Source: Halopseudomonas formosensis
GTDB lineage: Bacteria; Pseudomonadota; Gammaproteobacteria; Pseudomonadales; Pseudomonadaceae
NCBI RefSeq assembly: GCF_900115905.1
Contig: NZ_FOYD01000003.1
Span: forward strand, 1-64,000
Length of the DNA: 64,000 bases
Reading direction: 5' to 3'
The notes beneath the pieces were generated by a model. The model saw only the letters and a program-made list of their open reading frames with translations. It had not been told where the DNA came from and did no database searches. Positions within the stretch are counted from its first letter, which is position 1. The number at the start of each line of letters is the position of its first letter. Shown here one piece after another: positions 38,646 to 47,512 of this stretch. A program made the position numbers and the translations under genes.

Positions 38646-39557
38646 TCAGCGGCGCCGATCCCTGTCCCTGGGCTTGCTCTGGCGTACCGAGCGCGCCTGA
38701 TGCATGGAGGGCTTGCGCGACTGGCGCTTCTGCCTTTCCTTCTCCGCCACGCTGACTTCGGGCAGACGCACCGGCGGCAGTCCGACCTCGGCGCTGAGCA
38801 CATCCAGCTCCTGCTGGTTCATCTCACGCCAGCGCCCCACCGGCACCTCCGCGCCCAGGAACACCGGCCCGAAACGTACCCGCTTGAGACGGTTGACCCG
38901 CACGCCCTGGGATTCCCACAGGCGTCGCACTTCGCGGTTGCGGCCCTCCAGCAGACAGACATGGAACCAGCGGTTGATACCCTCGCCACCGGAACTGACG
39001 ATGTCGGTGAAGCGCGCCGGCCCGTCCTCGAGCATGACGCCCTCCTTGAGCCGCTCGATCATCTCCTCGTCCACCTCGCCCATCACGCGGACCGCGTACT
39101 CGCGGTCCATCTGCCAGGACGGATGCATCAGCCGGTTCGCCAGCTCGCCATCAGTGGTGAACAGCAGCAACCCGGTGGTGTTGATATCCAGTCGTCCGAC
39201 ATTGACCCAGCGCCCCTGCTTGAGCCGCGGCAGCTGGTCGAACACGGTCGGGCGCCCTTCGGGGTCGTCACGGGTGCACACCTCGCCCTCGGGCTTGTTG
39301 TAGATCAGCACCCGGCGTACCACTTCGGTGTTGAGGTCACGCTTGAGCGGGCGGCCATCGACGGCGATCTGGTCGAGGCTGTCCACGCGACAACCCAGAC
39401 GTGCCGGTTCACCGTTGACGGTTACCCGACCGGCGGAGATCCACTCCTCGACCTGGCGGCGGGAACCCAGCCCCATGCGGGCCAGGACTTTCTGCAGTTT
39501 TTCCCCGGCGGCAGGCACGTCTTCCTGCAGTTCGGGATTGATGGGTTGGTCTGTCAT
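38646..39557 (-). CDS. rluB: 23S rRNA pseudouridine 2605 synthase
   Basis: A 303-aa RsuA/RluB-family pseudouridine synthase. The N-terminal S4 RNA-binding domain spans about 20-75 (KLQKVLARMGLGSRRQVEEWI), the catalytic Asp is in VGRLDINTTGLLLFT, and NREVRRLWESQG is the family end motif. The C terminus is a basic, disordered Arg/Lys/Ser-rich tail. ATG 39557 has GGAGGTG upstream. It follows scpB, as is usual. Confidence 0.94.
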   Translation of the reverse strand: MTDQPINPELQEDVPAAGEKLQKVLARMGLGSRRQVEEWISAGRVTVNGEPARLGCRVDSLDQIAVDGRPLKRDLNTEVVRRVLIYNKPEGEVCTRDDPEGRPTVFDQLPRLKQGRWVNVGRLDINTTGLLLFTTDGELANRLMHPSWQMDREYAVRVMGEVDEEMIERLKEGVMLEDGPARFTDIVSSGGEGINRWFHVCLLEGRNREVRRLWESQGVRVNRLKRVRFGPVFLGAEVPVGRWREMNQQELDVLSAEVGLPPVRLPEVSVAEKERQKRQSRKPSMHQARSVRQSKPRDRDRRR

Positions 39558-39643
39558 GGGCACCTCCCGGTGTGTTTGCGACTGAAATGAACGGATGGGT
39601 GCGCAGAATAGCACCCTGCCCGCGCAGCAGCCAGCGGGATCTA

Positions 39644-40390
39644 CTACTCGTCCGGGTCCTCGGGCTCGACATCCATCCCCGGTGGCGGCAGGTCGGCAAA
39701 GTCGGTCTTGAGGCCGGTCTCCATTGCATTGAGCTCTTCGAGCAGGGTATGGAAGTCGGTGCCGGTCTCCACCTCCTCCTCGCCGCCGTCGGCCGGCGGC
39801 CAGGCAGGCTGCGAGCCCTCAGGTGCCTGTTCATCGGCCAGCGGCGGGTGCTCCAGCACCTCGCTGGGTTCACGCAGCTCCGCCAGTGGCGGCAGCTCGG
39901 CCAGACTGGTCAGATTGAAGTAGTCGAGAAACTGCCGGGTGGTAGCGTACATGGCCGGTCGGCCCGGCACCTCCCTATGGCCGACCACCCGTACCCATTC
40001 CCGATCCAGCAGCGTGCGGATGATCTGGCTGCTCACCGCCACGCCCCGCACTTCCTCGATCTCGCCCCGGGTTACAGGTTGGCGATAGGCGATCAGCGCC
40101 AGGGTCTCCAGCAGTGCCCGGGAGTAGCGCTGCGGCCGCTCCTCCCAGAGCCGACCGACCCACTCGGCATAATCACTGCGCACCTGCAGACGCCAGCCAC
40201 CGGCCACCTCGCGCAACTCCACCGCCCGGTCGGCATACTCCTCCTGCAAACGGGTCAGCGCGCTGCGCAGCTCCTGCGCGGAGGGCGCCAGGTGCTCGTC
40301 GAAGAGTTCACGCATGCGCTCCAGGCTCAGCGGCTTGCCCGCCGCCTGCAGCACCGCCTCGAGAATCCGTTCAAGCGCTGGCTGTGACAT
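39644..40390 (-). CDS. scpB: Segregation and condensation protein B
   Basis: A 248-aa winged-helix partner of ScpA in the SMC-ScpAB complex. LERILEAVLQAAGKPLSLERM opens the first winged helix and TLALIAYRQPVTRGEIEEVRGV, RALLDREWVRVVG and YATTRQFLDYFNL are family hallmarks. The acidic C-terminal tail beyond about 190 is longer than in Gram-positives and probably disordered. Its start overlaps the scpA end by 20 bases, so translation is coupled. Confidence 0.93.
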   Translation of the reverse strand: MSQPALERILEAVLQAAGKPLSLERMRELFDEHLAPSAQELRSALTRLQEEYADRAVELREVAGGWRLQVRSDYAEWVGRLWEERPQRYSRALLETLALIAYRQPVTRGEIEEVRGVAVSSQIIRTLLDREWVRVVGHREVPGRPAMYATTRQFLDYFNLTSLAELPPLAELREPSEVLEHPPLADEQAPEGSQPAWPPADGGEEEVETGTDFHTLLEELNAMETGLKTDFADLPPPGMDVEPEDPDE

Positions 40391-41240
40391 CTGTCCTTAC
40401 CTTGACGTGAATGGGTGCAAAGGGCTCGCTCTGCACCAGATCGACCAGTTGTTCCTTGATCAGCTCGAGCACCGCCATGAAGGTCACCACCACCCCGAGC
40501 CGCCCCTCCTCGGGAGTGAAGAGGCCGCTGAAGGGCACGAACTGGCCGCCCTGGAGCCGCTCCAGTACCTGTGTCATGCGCTCTCGGGTCGACAGTGTCT
40601 CGCGACTGATCTGATGACTTTCGAACATGTCGGCCCGACGCAACACCTCGGCCAGCGACAGCAACAGCTCCTCCATGCTCACCGGCGGATGGGCGGTCCG
40701 CGCCTGCAGGGCCGGCGGCGCAGCGCTGGCCAGGGCGATATCCCGACCCACTCGCGGCAGCTCGTCCAGCTGCTCGGCGGCCTGGCGGAAACGTTCGTAT
40801 TCCTGCAGCCGCCGGATCAGCTCCGCCCGGGGGTCCTCTTCCTCGTCACCCTGGGTCTCCTGGCGTGGCAGCAGCATGCGCGACTTGATCTCCGCCAGCA
40901 TGGCCGCCATCACCAGGTATTCGGCGGCCAGCTCCAGGCGCACGGCCTTCATCAGCTCCACGTAACCCATGTACTGGTGTGTGATCTGGGCAACGGGGAT
41001 GTCGAGGATATCCAGGTTCTGCCGGCGGATCAGGTACAGCAGCAGATCCAGGGGCCCTTCGAAGGCATCAAGAAAGACCTCCAGCGCCTGGGGCGGTATG
41101 TACAGATCCTGGGGCAGTTCGGTAAGCGGCTGGCCATTGACGATGGCCAGCGGCAGCTCATGCTGCACCGGAGCCGGAGCAACCGGCGGCGCCGCTGTCG
41201 GGGCAGCGGCGGTCAGTTGCTCCGGCTCGCGAGTGCTCAT
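40371..41240 (-). CDS. scpA: Segregation and condensation protein A
   Basis: A 289-aa kleisin. After a Pro/Ala-rich N-terminal stretch, FEGPLDLLLYLIRRQNLDILDIPVAQITHQYMGYVEL is the conserved ScpA N-terminal domain that contacts the SMC neck; AAEYLVMAAMLAEIKSRMLLP follows. The winged helix is near the C terminus. The start overlaps the trpS stop by one base. Pseudomonads commonly carry both MksBEF or MukBEF and ScpAB systems; no SMC gene is in this window. Confidence 0.93.
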   Translation of the reverse strand: MSTREPEQLTAAAPTAAPPVAPAPVQHELPLAIVNGQPLTELPQDLYIPPQALEVFLDAFEGPLDLLLYLIRRQNLDILDIPVAQITHQYMGYVELMKAVRLELAAEYLVMAAMLAEIKSRMLLPRQETQGDEEEDPRAELIRRLQEYERFRQAAEQLDELPRVGRDIALASAAPPALQARTAHPPVSMEELLLSLAEVLRRADMFESHQISRETLSTRERMTQVLERLQGGQFVPFSGLFTPEEGRLGVVVTFMAVLELIKEQLVDLVQSEPFAPIHVKVRTDVTASA

Positions 41241-42460
41241 CAGCCGCGGCGGTAGCTCAGGCCCATGGCCTGGCGCACTTCGTTGAGGGTGTCACGGGCC
41301 GCATCACGGGCGCGCTCGGCACCTTCGTTGAGGATCAGGCGCACCGCATCCGGATTGCCTTCGTACTCCACGGCCCGCTGCTGGATCGGGCCCAGTTCGG
41401 CGCAGATGGCGTCGATCACCGGCTTCTTGCAGTCCAGACAGCCGATGCCGGCGCTGCGGCAACCCTGATTGACCCAGTCGTGGGTGGCCTGATCGGTATA
41501 CACCAGGTGCAGCTGATAGACCGGGCACTTGTCCGGATCACCCGGATCGGTGCGCCGCACACGGGCCGGATCGGTCGGCATGCGACGCACCTTCTCGCTC
41601 ACCTCGTCGGTGGTGTCGCGCAGGGTGATGGTATTGCCATAGGATTTGGACATCTTCTGCCCATCCAGCCCCGGCATCTTGGAGGCCGGGGTCAGCAGCG
41701 CCTGGGGCTCGGGCAGGATGACCTTGCCACCGCCTTCCAGGTAACCGAACAGGCGTTCCTTGTCACCCAGGGTGATGTTCTGCTGCTCCTGCAACAGCGC
41801 CCGGGCCGTTTCCAGGGCCTCGGCATCGCCCTGCTCCTGGTACGCGGCGCGCAGGTTGCTGTAGAGCTTGGCGGCCTTCTTGCCCATCTTCTGGATTGCC
41901 GCACGGGCCTTGTCCTCGAACCCCGGCTCCTTGCCATACAGATGGTTGAAGCGGCGCGCCAGCTCCCGGGTGATCTCCACGTGGGACAGCTGATCGGCGC
42001 CCACCGGCACCAGACCGGCGCGGTAGATCAGGATGTCCGCACTCATCAGCAGCGGGTAACCGAGGAAACCGTAGGTGGCCAGATCCAGCTCGCGCAGTTT
42101 TTCCTGCTGATCCTTGTAGGTCGGTACCCGCTCCAGCCAGCTGAGCGGGGTGGACATGCCCAGCAGCAGACTGAGCTCGGCATGCTCCGGCACCTGGGAC
42201 TGGATGAACAGGGTCGCGGAGGTGCCGCTGACGCCAGCTGCCAGCCAGTCGATCATCATGTCCCAGACGTTCTGTTCGATGTCCTGCGGGTTCTCGTAGA
42301 GGGTGGTCAGGGCGTGCCAGTCGGCGGCAAAGAAGAAGCACTCGTACTCATGCTGCAGCTTGACCCAGTTCTTCAGCACACCGTGATAATGACCAAGATG
42401 CAGGCGTCCGGTAGGACGCATGCCGGATACGACCCGGTGCCGGGATTCAACGGAACTCAA
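41240..42460 (-). CDS. trpS: Tryptophanyl-tRNA synthetase
   Basis: A 406-aa class I synthetase. The HIGH-type motif is HLGHYHG (21-27), the KMSKS loop is GQKMSKSYGN, and SADILIYRAGLVPVGADQLSHVE binds tryptophan-AMP. Relative to short bacterial enzymes (about 335 aa) it carries an insertion before the KMSKS loop, as in other Pseudomonas copies. It begins the tightly packed trpS-scpA-scpB run. Confidence 0.95.
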   Translation of the reverse strand: MSSVESRHRVVSGMRPTGRLHLGHYHGVLKNWVKLQHEYECFFFAADWHALTTLYENPQDIEQNVWDMMIDWLAAGVSGTSATLFIQSQVPEHAELSLLLGMSTPLSWLERVPTYKDQQEKLRELDLATYGFLGYPLLMSADILIYRAGLVPVGADQLSHVEITRELARRFNHLYGKEPGFEDKARAAIQKMGKKAAKLYSNLRAAYQEQGDAEALETARALLQEQQNITLGDKERLFGYLEGGGKVILPEPQALLTPASKMPGLDGQKMSKSYGNTITLRDTTDEVSEKVRRMPTDPARVRRTDPGDPDKCPVYQLHLVYTDQATHDWVNQGCRSAGIGCLDCKKPVIDAICAELGPIQQRAVEYEGNPDAVRLILNEGAERARDAARDTLNEVRQAMGLSYRRG

Positions 42461-42552
42461 GGGATACTCCTGATTGTCTGGTAGTTCATAGGGGTTGGCA
42501 GTCGTCGGTTAGTTGCCGGCCACCAACGGTCCGGTCGGCGGCCGGCATGGCT

Positions 42553-43185
42553 TCAGTCACGGCTTGCACCGAAGGGCTCGGGATCGCCGAGACCGATGCG
42601 GCGCACCTCAGTCTCGCCATCGAGCAGCGCCACCACAGTGGTCGGCTCGATGGCGCAGACGCCGCCGTCAATGATCAGATCCACATGGTTATCCAGCCGG
42701 TCGCGGATATCCTCCGGATCGGTCAGCGGCAGGTCCTCGCCGGGCAGCATCAGGGTGACGCTCATCAGCGGCTCGCCCAGGGCTTCGAGCAGCGCCTGGG
42801 TAATGCGGTGACCGGGAATCCGCAGGCCTATGGTGCGCCGTTTGGGGTGCAGCAGCCGCCGGGGCACCTCGGTGGTGGCGTGCAGAATGAAGGTATAGGG
42901 CCCCGGAGTGTTGTTCTTCAATGCGCGGAAGGTGGCATTGTCCACCTTGGCGTAGACCCCCAGCTCGGAGAGGTCGCGGCACACCAGCGTGAAGTTGTGC
43001 TTGTCGTCCAGCTGCCGCAGCCGCCGAATGCGCTCCAGCGCGTTCTTGTCGCCGAGATGACAGCCCAGTGCATAGGCCGAGTCGGTCGGATAGGCGATCA
43101 CCCCGCCCGCACGGATGATCTCAACCGCCTGGCTGATCAGCCGCGGCTGGGGGTTGTCCGGGTGGATCTGGAAGTATTGGCTCAC
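42553..43185 (-). CDS. yciO: YciO (Sua5/YrdC/YciO family)
   Basis: A 210-aa dsRNA-binding YrdC-fold protein. IAYPTDSAYALGCHLGDKNALERI, KHNFTLVCRDLSEL, PGPYTFIL and TIGLRIPGH are family motifs; the arrangement beside rnm and trpS identifies YciO rather than TsaC. YciO resembles the threonylcarbamoyl-AMP synthase fold, with weak or conditional activity in tRNA t6A formation. Confidence 0.9.
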   Translation of the reverse strand: MSQYFQIHPDNPQPRLISQAVEIIRAGGVIAYPTDSAYALGCHLGDKNALERIRRLRQLDDKHNFTLVCRDLSELGVYAKVDNATFRALKNNTPGPYTFILHATTEVPRRLLHPKRRTIGLRIPGHRITQALLEALGEPLMSVTLMLPGEDLPLTDPEDIRDRLDNHVDLIIDGGVCAIEPTTVVALLDGETEVRRIGLGDPEPFGASRD

Positions 43186-43222
43186 GGCAGTAATCTCGCG
43201 TTGTTTAGCAGGAGTTTAGGAT

Positions 43223-44098
43223 TTATTGAGCATGCATCACAACCGCATCGGTAAATCGGTTGTCGGTCCACAGCGGCTGGCAGTCGCTCGGCAGGGGCGT
43301 CATGGCGCCCAGGGCCATCCAGGGCGCCGCAGGATGGTGGAAATCGCTGCCGACACTGGCCAGAAAGCCGAATTCGATGCTCAGCCGGCCCAGCAACCCG
43401 ACCTGCTCCGGCGCCTGCTTGCCATTGACCACCTCCAGACCGCGCCCGCCGGCCTCGGCGAAGTCGCGCAGCAGGCGCCGCAGCCGGGCCCGGGTAAAGC
43501 CGTAATGCCAGGGGTGCGCCAGCACCGCAACCCCGCCTGCCCCACGCAGCTGCTGCACCGCCTCGGCCAGGGTCGGCCAGTGCTGCTTGATATCCCCCAG
43601 CTTGCCGGCGCCCAGCCACTTGCGGAAGGCTTCCCCCTGGTCCCGGACATGTCCGACCTGCACCATCCAGTCGGCAAAATGCGGCCGTGCCGGCGGACTG
43701 TCGGGGTCGCCCCCAGCGGCGCGCTGGGCAGCCAGCGCGCCCTCCAGGGCGCCGGGCATGCGCTTGGCGGCCAATCGCTCGGCAATCTGTTCGGCCCGGC
43801 GCCAGCGCCCCTGGCGCACCTGCCCCAGGGCGTCCTGCAACCCCGGTGCGACAGGGTCGAAGCCATAGCCCAGCACGTGCACGGTATGGCCCTGCCACTG
43901 GGCCGAGAGTTCGACGCCACTGACCCACGCCATGCCCAGCCGGGCAGCGGCGTCACGGGCCTCATCCAGACCGTCCACGCAGTCGTGGTCGGTCAGAGCG
44001 ACCAGGTCGACACCGGCCTCGGCCGCCCGGGCCATCAGCTCGGCCGGCGCCAGGGCACCATCCGACGCGGTACTGTGCATATGAAGATCAACCAACAC
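43223..44098 (-). CDS. rnm: RNase AM (PHP-domain 5'-3' exoribonuclease)
   Basis: A 291-aa PHP-family metalloenzyme. DLHMHSTASDG, ALTDHDCVDGL, GVELSAQWQGHTVHVLGYGF, HPWHYG and SVGSDFHHPAAPW supply the multi-metal site. This is YciV/RNase AM, which trims the 5' ends of 5S, 16S and 23S rRNA and degrades small RNAs and 3',5'-pNpN nucleotides. It is divergent from yciI and upstream of yciO. Confidence 0.9.
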   Translation of the reverse strand: MLVDLHMHSTASDGALAPAELMARAAEAGVDLVALTDHDCVDGLDEARDAAARLGMAWVSGVELSAQWQGHTVHVLGYGFDPVAPGLQDALGQVRQGRWRRAEQIAERLAAKRMPGALEGALAAQRAAGGDPDSPPARPHFADWMVQVGHVRDQGEAFRKWLGAGKLGDIKQHWPTLAEAVQQLRGAGGVAVLAHPWHYGFTRARLRRLLRDFAEAGGRGLEVVNGKQAPEQVGLLGRLSIEFGFLASVGSDFHHPAAPWMALGAMTPLPSDCQPLWTDNRFTDAVVMHAQ

Positions 44099-44216
44099 GC
44101 CTGTCTCCGGTCATCCGGCAAGAGAATTCGGCTATTATGCCGCCTGGGCGCTGACAACACCTAACCGAATCGCATAACGTAGGCGCCAGGACCCGCTTCA
44201 CCGATCAGGAGAACCC

Positions 44217-44519
44217 ATGTTCTACGCCATCATCGCCAGCGATGCGCCTGGCTCACTCCAGGCCCGACTGGCCGCCCGACCGGCGCATCTGGAGCGCCTG
44301 CAGCAGCTGCAGGATGCCGGCCGCCTGCTGCTGGCCGGCCCCCACCCCGCGGTGGACGCCAACGACCCCGGGGAAGCCGGGTTCACCGGCAGTCTGGTAG
44401 TCGCCGAGTTTGCCTCCCTGGAGGAAGCACGCGCCTGGGCCGATGCCGACCCCTATGTCAGCGCCGGGGTGTATTCGCAGGTCGTGGTAAAACCTTTCAA
44501 ACGCGTACTGCCAGCCTGA
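44217..44519 (+). CDS. yciI: YciI-like protein
   Basis: A 100-aa ferredoxin-like dimeric protein. The signature is [42 protein letters not shown] and [16 protein letters not shown], with His/Asp residues thought to act in dehydrochlorination-like or YCII domain chemistry. Function in cells is not settled. AGGAGAA precedes the ATG. It is divergent from rnm with 118 bases between. Confidence 0.93.
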   Translation: MFYAIIASDAPGSLQARLAARPAHLERLQQLQDAGRLLLAGPHPAVDANDPGEAGFTGSLVVAEFASLEEARAWADADPYVSAGVYSQVVVKPFKRVLPA

Positions 44520-44535
44520 TGACCGGAGAATCCAC

Positions 44536-44952
44536 ATGTCCAACCACCCCCTGATCCTCGCTCTGCTGGCCACACTCTGGCTTCCCCAGACCGGCATTGC
44601 GCAGTCTGCCGACACGCCCGCCGATGAGTCTGCCATCGAACAGCAGACCGAACAGGACATAGGCACCCTTCAGGCCGAGCTGGCCCGGATCGAAGCCGAG
44701 CGCCAGCGCCTGGCTGACCAGCTGGCCGGCAGCGGCAATGACAACGCTGCGCAGATCGAACAGTTGAGTACGCAGAACATAGCCCTGCGTGACCGCCTGG
44801 CGGTCATGGAGGAACTGGTTGACACCCAGCGCAGCGAAGAACAACGCAAATGGTTCACGGTCGGCGGTGCCACTGTGGCGCTCAGCCTGCTGGCCGGCTG
44901 GCTGCTGGGCCGTCTGGGTGGTGGTCGCAAACGCAATATGTGGTTGAATTGA
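44536..44952 (+). CDS. Exported coiled-coil protein with C-terminal membrane anchor
   Basis: A 138-aa protein: signal peptide (LILALLATLWLPQTGIAQ), a coiled coil of about 60 residues rich in Glu/Gln/Leu/Arg, and a C-terminal transmembrane helix (FTVGGATVALSLLAGWLLGRLGGG) ending in Arg/Lys. This end resembles the TIGR04211/YgiM proteins, but the SH3 domain of that family is absent. It would be periplasmic and tethered to the inner membrane. Its stop overlaps the start of the response regulator gene, so the two may be translationally coupled and functionally linked to envelope sensing. Confidence 0.72.
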   Translation: MSNHPLILALLATLWLPQTGIAQSADTPADESAIEQQTEQDIGTLQAELARIEAERQRLADQLAGSGNDNAAQIEQLSTQNIALRDRLAVMEELVDTQRSEEQRKWFTVGGATVALSLLAGWLLGRLGGGRKRNMWLN

Positions 44953-45623
44953 AACAGCATATCCTGATGATCGACGACGACCGGGAACTCTGCGATCTGC
45001 TGGGTTCCTGGCTCGAGGCGGAGGGTTTCAGCCTGACCGCCGTGCATGACGGTGCCGAGGGCCTGGAGGCCGCGCTCAACGGTGACTACGGTGCCATAGT
45101 GCTGGACATGATGTTGCCCGGCATGAATGGCCTCGAGGTGCTGCGCGCACTGCGCCAGAGCTGCAACACGCCGCTGCTGATGCTCAGCGCCCGGGGCGAG
45201 CCGGTGGACCGCATCCTCGGTCTGGAGCTGGGCGCCGACGACTATCTGGCCAAGCCCGCCGACCCGAGGGAACTGGTGGCGCGGTTGCGAGCACTGCTGC
45301 GCCGCTCCGCCGCAGGAAGCGATGCGCCGGTACTGGAAGTCGGCGATCTGCGCATGGACACCGCCAGCCTGATGTGCTGGCAGGATGACGAGCTGCTGCC
45401 CCTGACCCAGACCGAGGCTCTGATCCTCAGGACCCTGCTGGAGCACGCCGGCCAGCTGGTTGATCGCCAGTCCCTGTCCCGGCAGGCACTGGGCAAGCCG
45501 CTGGGCCCCTATGATCGCAGCCTGGACATGCATATCAGCAATCTGCGACGCAAGCTCGGCAGTTTTGCCGACGGGCGCAACCGCATACAGTCGATCCGCG
45601 GGCGCGGCTATCTGTATGGCTGA
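44949..45623 (+). CDS. OmpR/CpxR-family response regulator
   Basis: A 224-aa response regulator with receiver (ILMIDDDRELCDLL, phospho-Asp in AIVLDMMLPGMNG, Lys in YLAKPAD) and winged-helix output domain (LTQTEALILRTLLEHAGQLVDRQSL, RSLDMHISNLRRKLG, IQSIRGRGYLYG). There is no usable ATG at the expected N terminus; the TTG at 44949, overlapping the upstream stop, or the GTG at 44940 must serve. The cpxP-like gene, a CpxR-type box and a CpxA-like kinase downstream make it the CpxR counterpart. Confidence 0.9.
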   Translation: MKQHILMIDDDRELCDLLGSWLEAEGFSLTAVHDGAEGLEAALNGDYGAIVLDMMLPGMNGLEVLRALRQSCNTPLLMLSARGEPVDRILGLELGADDYLAKPADPRELVARLRALLRRSAAGSDAPVLEVGDLRMDTASLMCWQDDELLPLTQTEALILRTLLEHAGQLVDRQSLSRQALGKPLGPYDRSLDMHISNLRRKLGSFADGRNRIQSIRGRGYLYG

Positions 45624-45651
45624 TGCCGTTTCCGGACGCCACGGCAATGAC

Positions 45652-45667
45652 TTTACACAGCCTTTAC
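45652..45667 (-). promoter_or_regulatory. CpxR-type box upstream of the cpxP-like gene
   Basis: On the minus strand the sequence is GTAAA-N6-GTAAA (45667-45652), close to the CpxR consensus GTAAA-N5-GTAAA. It lies 86-101 bases upstream of the ATG at 45753, consistent with autoregulation of the module by its own response regulator. Confidence 0.65.
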
Positions 45668-45752
45668 CCAACGCTGGCGCTGGCTGACACTGGCATCCCT
45701 AGACTGTCAATCACTGGCCGGATTCCCCGGTCGTCATAACGGGAGCAAGTCC

Positions 45753-46106
45753 ATGAAACCTATTCTGATTGCCGGTCTCTTCACCCTGACTACCGCCCTG
45801 GCCACCAGCACACTGGCCGCCACCGAGGTACCGGGCAAGCATCACCAGCGCCATATGGAGCGCATGGCAAGCGAACTGCAGCTGACCGAACAGCAGCAGG
45901 AACAATTGCGCGACATCCACCAGCAGCAGCGCGAACAGATGCGCACCCTGCGCGAACAGCGCCAGGAGCAGGTCAACGCGGTGCTGACCGAGGAGCAGCG
46001 CAGCAAACTGCAGGAAATGCGCGAGCAGCGCCGCGAAGAGATGCACAAGCACATGCAGGAGCGTCGCCAGGGCCGTGGCGCCGAGCGCGACGCCGACACT
46101 AACTGA
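45753..46106 (+). CDS. CpxP/Spy-like periplasmic protein
   Basis: A 117-aa protein with a signal peptide (LIAGLFTLTTALATSTLAA) and a mature, charged helical part with two LTxxQ motifs (LQLTEQQQEQL and VLTEEQRSKL). This is the Spy/CpxP chaperone signature; CpxP also restrains CpxA in the absence of stress. It lies between the regulator and kinase genes, an order in which induction by the regulator raises both the inhibitor/chaperone and the kinase. The C terminus is strongly basic with Arg/Gln/Glu repeats. Confidence 0.85.
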   Translation: MKPILIAGLFTLTTALATSTLAATEVPGKHHQRHMERMASELQLTEQQQEQLRDIHQQQREQMRTLREQRQEQVNAVLTEEQRSKLQEMREQRREEMHKHMQERRQGRGAERDADTN

Positions 46107-46126
46107 CACCGGGAGTAACCCCGCCC

Positions 46127-47512
46127 ATGCGGCTGTTCTGGAAGGTCTTCGCCGTTCTCTGGTTGGCCACCCTGCTGGTGGGTGGTTCGGGCTTCCTGAT
46201 CAGCCGCGCCCTGCAGCAGGACTGGCTCCTGCTGCAGTTCCATCCGCAGCTGCGCGATTTCAGCTCGCAGCTGGTTGGCGTCTATGAGGAGCAGGGGCCA
46301 GCTGCCGCGCAGCAGTGGCTGGAGCAGCAGCTGCAGCAGTACCGTCTGCGCGCCGAGCTGTTCAATGACCAGGGCCAGCGACTGCTGCAGGGCACCCTGC
46401 CCACCCTGCCCCGGCGCGAGGCCAGCGACGAAGCCTCCCCCCCGCGACCGCGCTATGGCCGCCTGTTCCAGCTGGCCTGGGATTCCGATCAGGCGTCCTA
46501 CCAGTTGCTGTTGCACATACCCGGCCCCGAACTCTTCCGCTGGCAGCGCACGCCCTTTGCCATGCTGACCAATATCACCATCGCCATGCTGGTGCTGGCC
46601 GCACTGAGTCTGCTGCTCAGCCGCTACCTGACGGCTCCCCTGCGCCAGCTCGGCGCCGCCGCCGAGGATCTGGCCGAGGGCCGCTTCGATGCCACTGCCC
46701 TGGCCCGGACCGGGCGCCGCCGGGACGAGATAGGCCAGCTGTCGCGCCAGTTCCAGAACATGGCAGACAGGGTGCAGAGCCTGCTCAACAGTCAGACCCA
46801 GCTGATGCGAGACATTTCCCATGAGCTACGCTCGCCGCTGGCGCGGCTGCGTATCGGACTGGCGCTGGGACAGAAGCAGGGGCTGAGCGCGGACAATCCT
46901 CTCTGGGAGCGCCTGGACCGCGAATGCAGCCGCCTTGACAGTCTGATCGGGGATATTCTGACCCTCAGCCGGCTGGATGCGCGGGACATCCCGCCCGCCC
47001 CCTTCGAACTGGACAGTCTGGTTGCCAACACCCTTGAGGATGCCCGTTTCGTTGCCGGTGATCGGCAGCTCAGACTGGAAGGTGCCACCGGCGGCACCCT
47101 GTACGGCTGGTCGGACCAGCTGGCCAGCGCCGTGGACAATCTGCTGCGCAATGCCCTGCGTTTTTCCCCGGCAGGAGGAGAAGTGATGGTCAGGCTGGAG
47201 GCCACTGGCCGTGATTATCAGGTGGAAATCAGCGATCAGGGTCCCGGGGTTCCCGAGGAGTGGCTGTCGCGCCTCGGTGAGCCCTTCGCCCGGGTACCCG
47301 GCCAGCCCGCCGACTCAGGCCATGGCCTGGGGCTGGCCATCGCCCGGCGGGCGGTGGCCAGACACGGCGGCACGCTGGATTTCAGTCTGACCGATACAGG
47401 CGGCCTGCGCGCCCGCATCAGCCTGCCCCGCCATGCTCAGTTGTCGGGCCAGCGCTGGAAGAAGTCCCGCGAATCGAGCACCGGCACCGGCTTGGGCTCC
47501 CCAAGAGGCTGA
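46127..47512 (+). CDS. CpxA-like sensor histidine kinase
   Basis: A 461-aa kinase: N-terminal TM helix (VFAVLWLATLLVGGSGFL), periplasmic sensor of about 130 residues, second TM (MLTNITIAMLVLAALSLLL), HAMP domain, phosphoacceptor His in RDISHELRSPLARLRIGL, N box DNLLRNALRF, and G boxes DQGPGVPEE and GHGLGLAIARR. The catalytic domain ends near ISLPRHAQ, after which about 25 residues run antisense into the neighbouring nitroreductase gene, an unusual C-terminal extension. It is 21 bases after the cpxP-like gene. Confidence 0.92.
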   Translation: MRLFWKVFAVLWLATLLVGGSGFLISRALQQDWLLLQFHPQLRDFSSQLVGVYEEQGPAAAQQWLEQQLQQYRLRAELFNDQGQRLLQGTLPTLPRREASDEASPPRPRYGRLFQLAWDSDQASYQLLLHIPGPELFRWQRTPFAMLTNITIAMLVLAALSLLLSRYLTAPLRQLGAAAEDLAEGRFDATALARTGRRRDEIGQLSRQFQNMADRVQSLLNSQTQLMRDISHELRSPLARLRIGLALGQKQGLSADNPLWERLDRECSRLDSLIGDILTLSRLDARDIPPAPFELDSLVANTLEDARFVAGDRQLRLEGATGGTLYGWSDQLASAVDNLLRNALRFSPAGGEVMVRLEATGRDYQVEISDQGPGVPEEWLSRLGEPFARVPGQPADSGHGLGLAIARRAVARHGGTLDFSLTDTGGLRARISLPRHAQLSGQRWKKSRESSTGTGLGSPRG

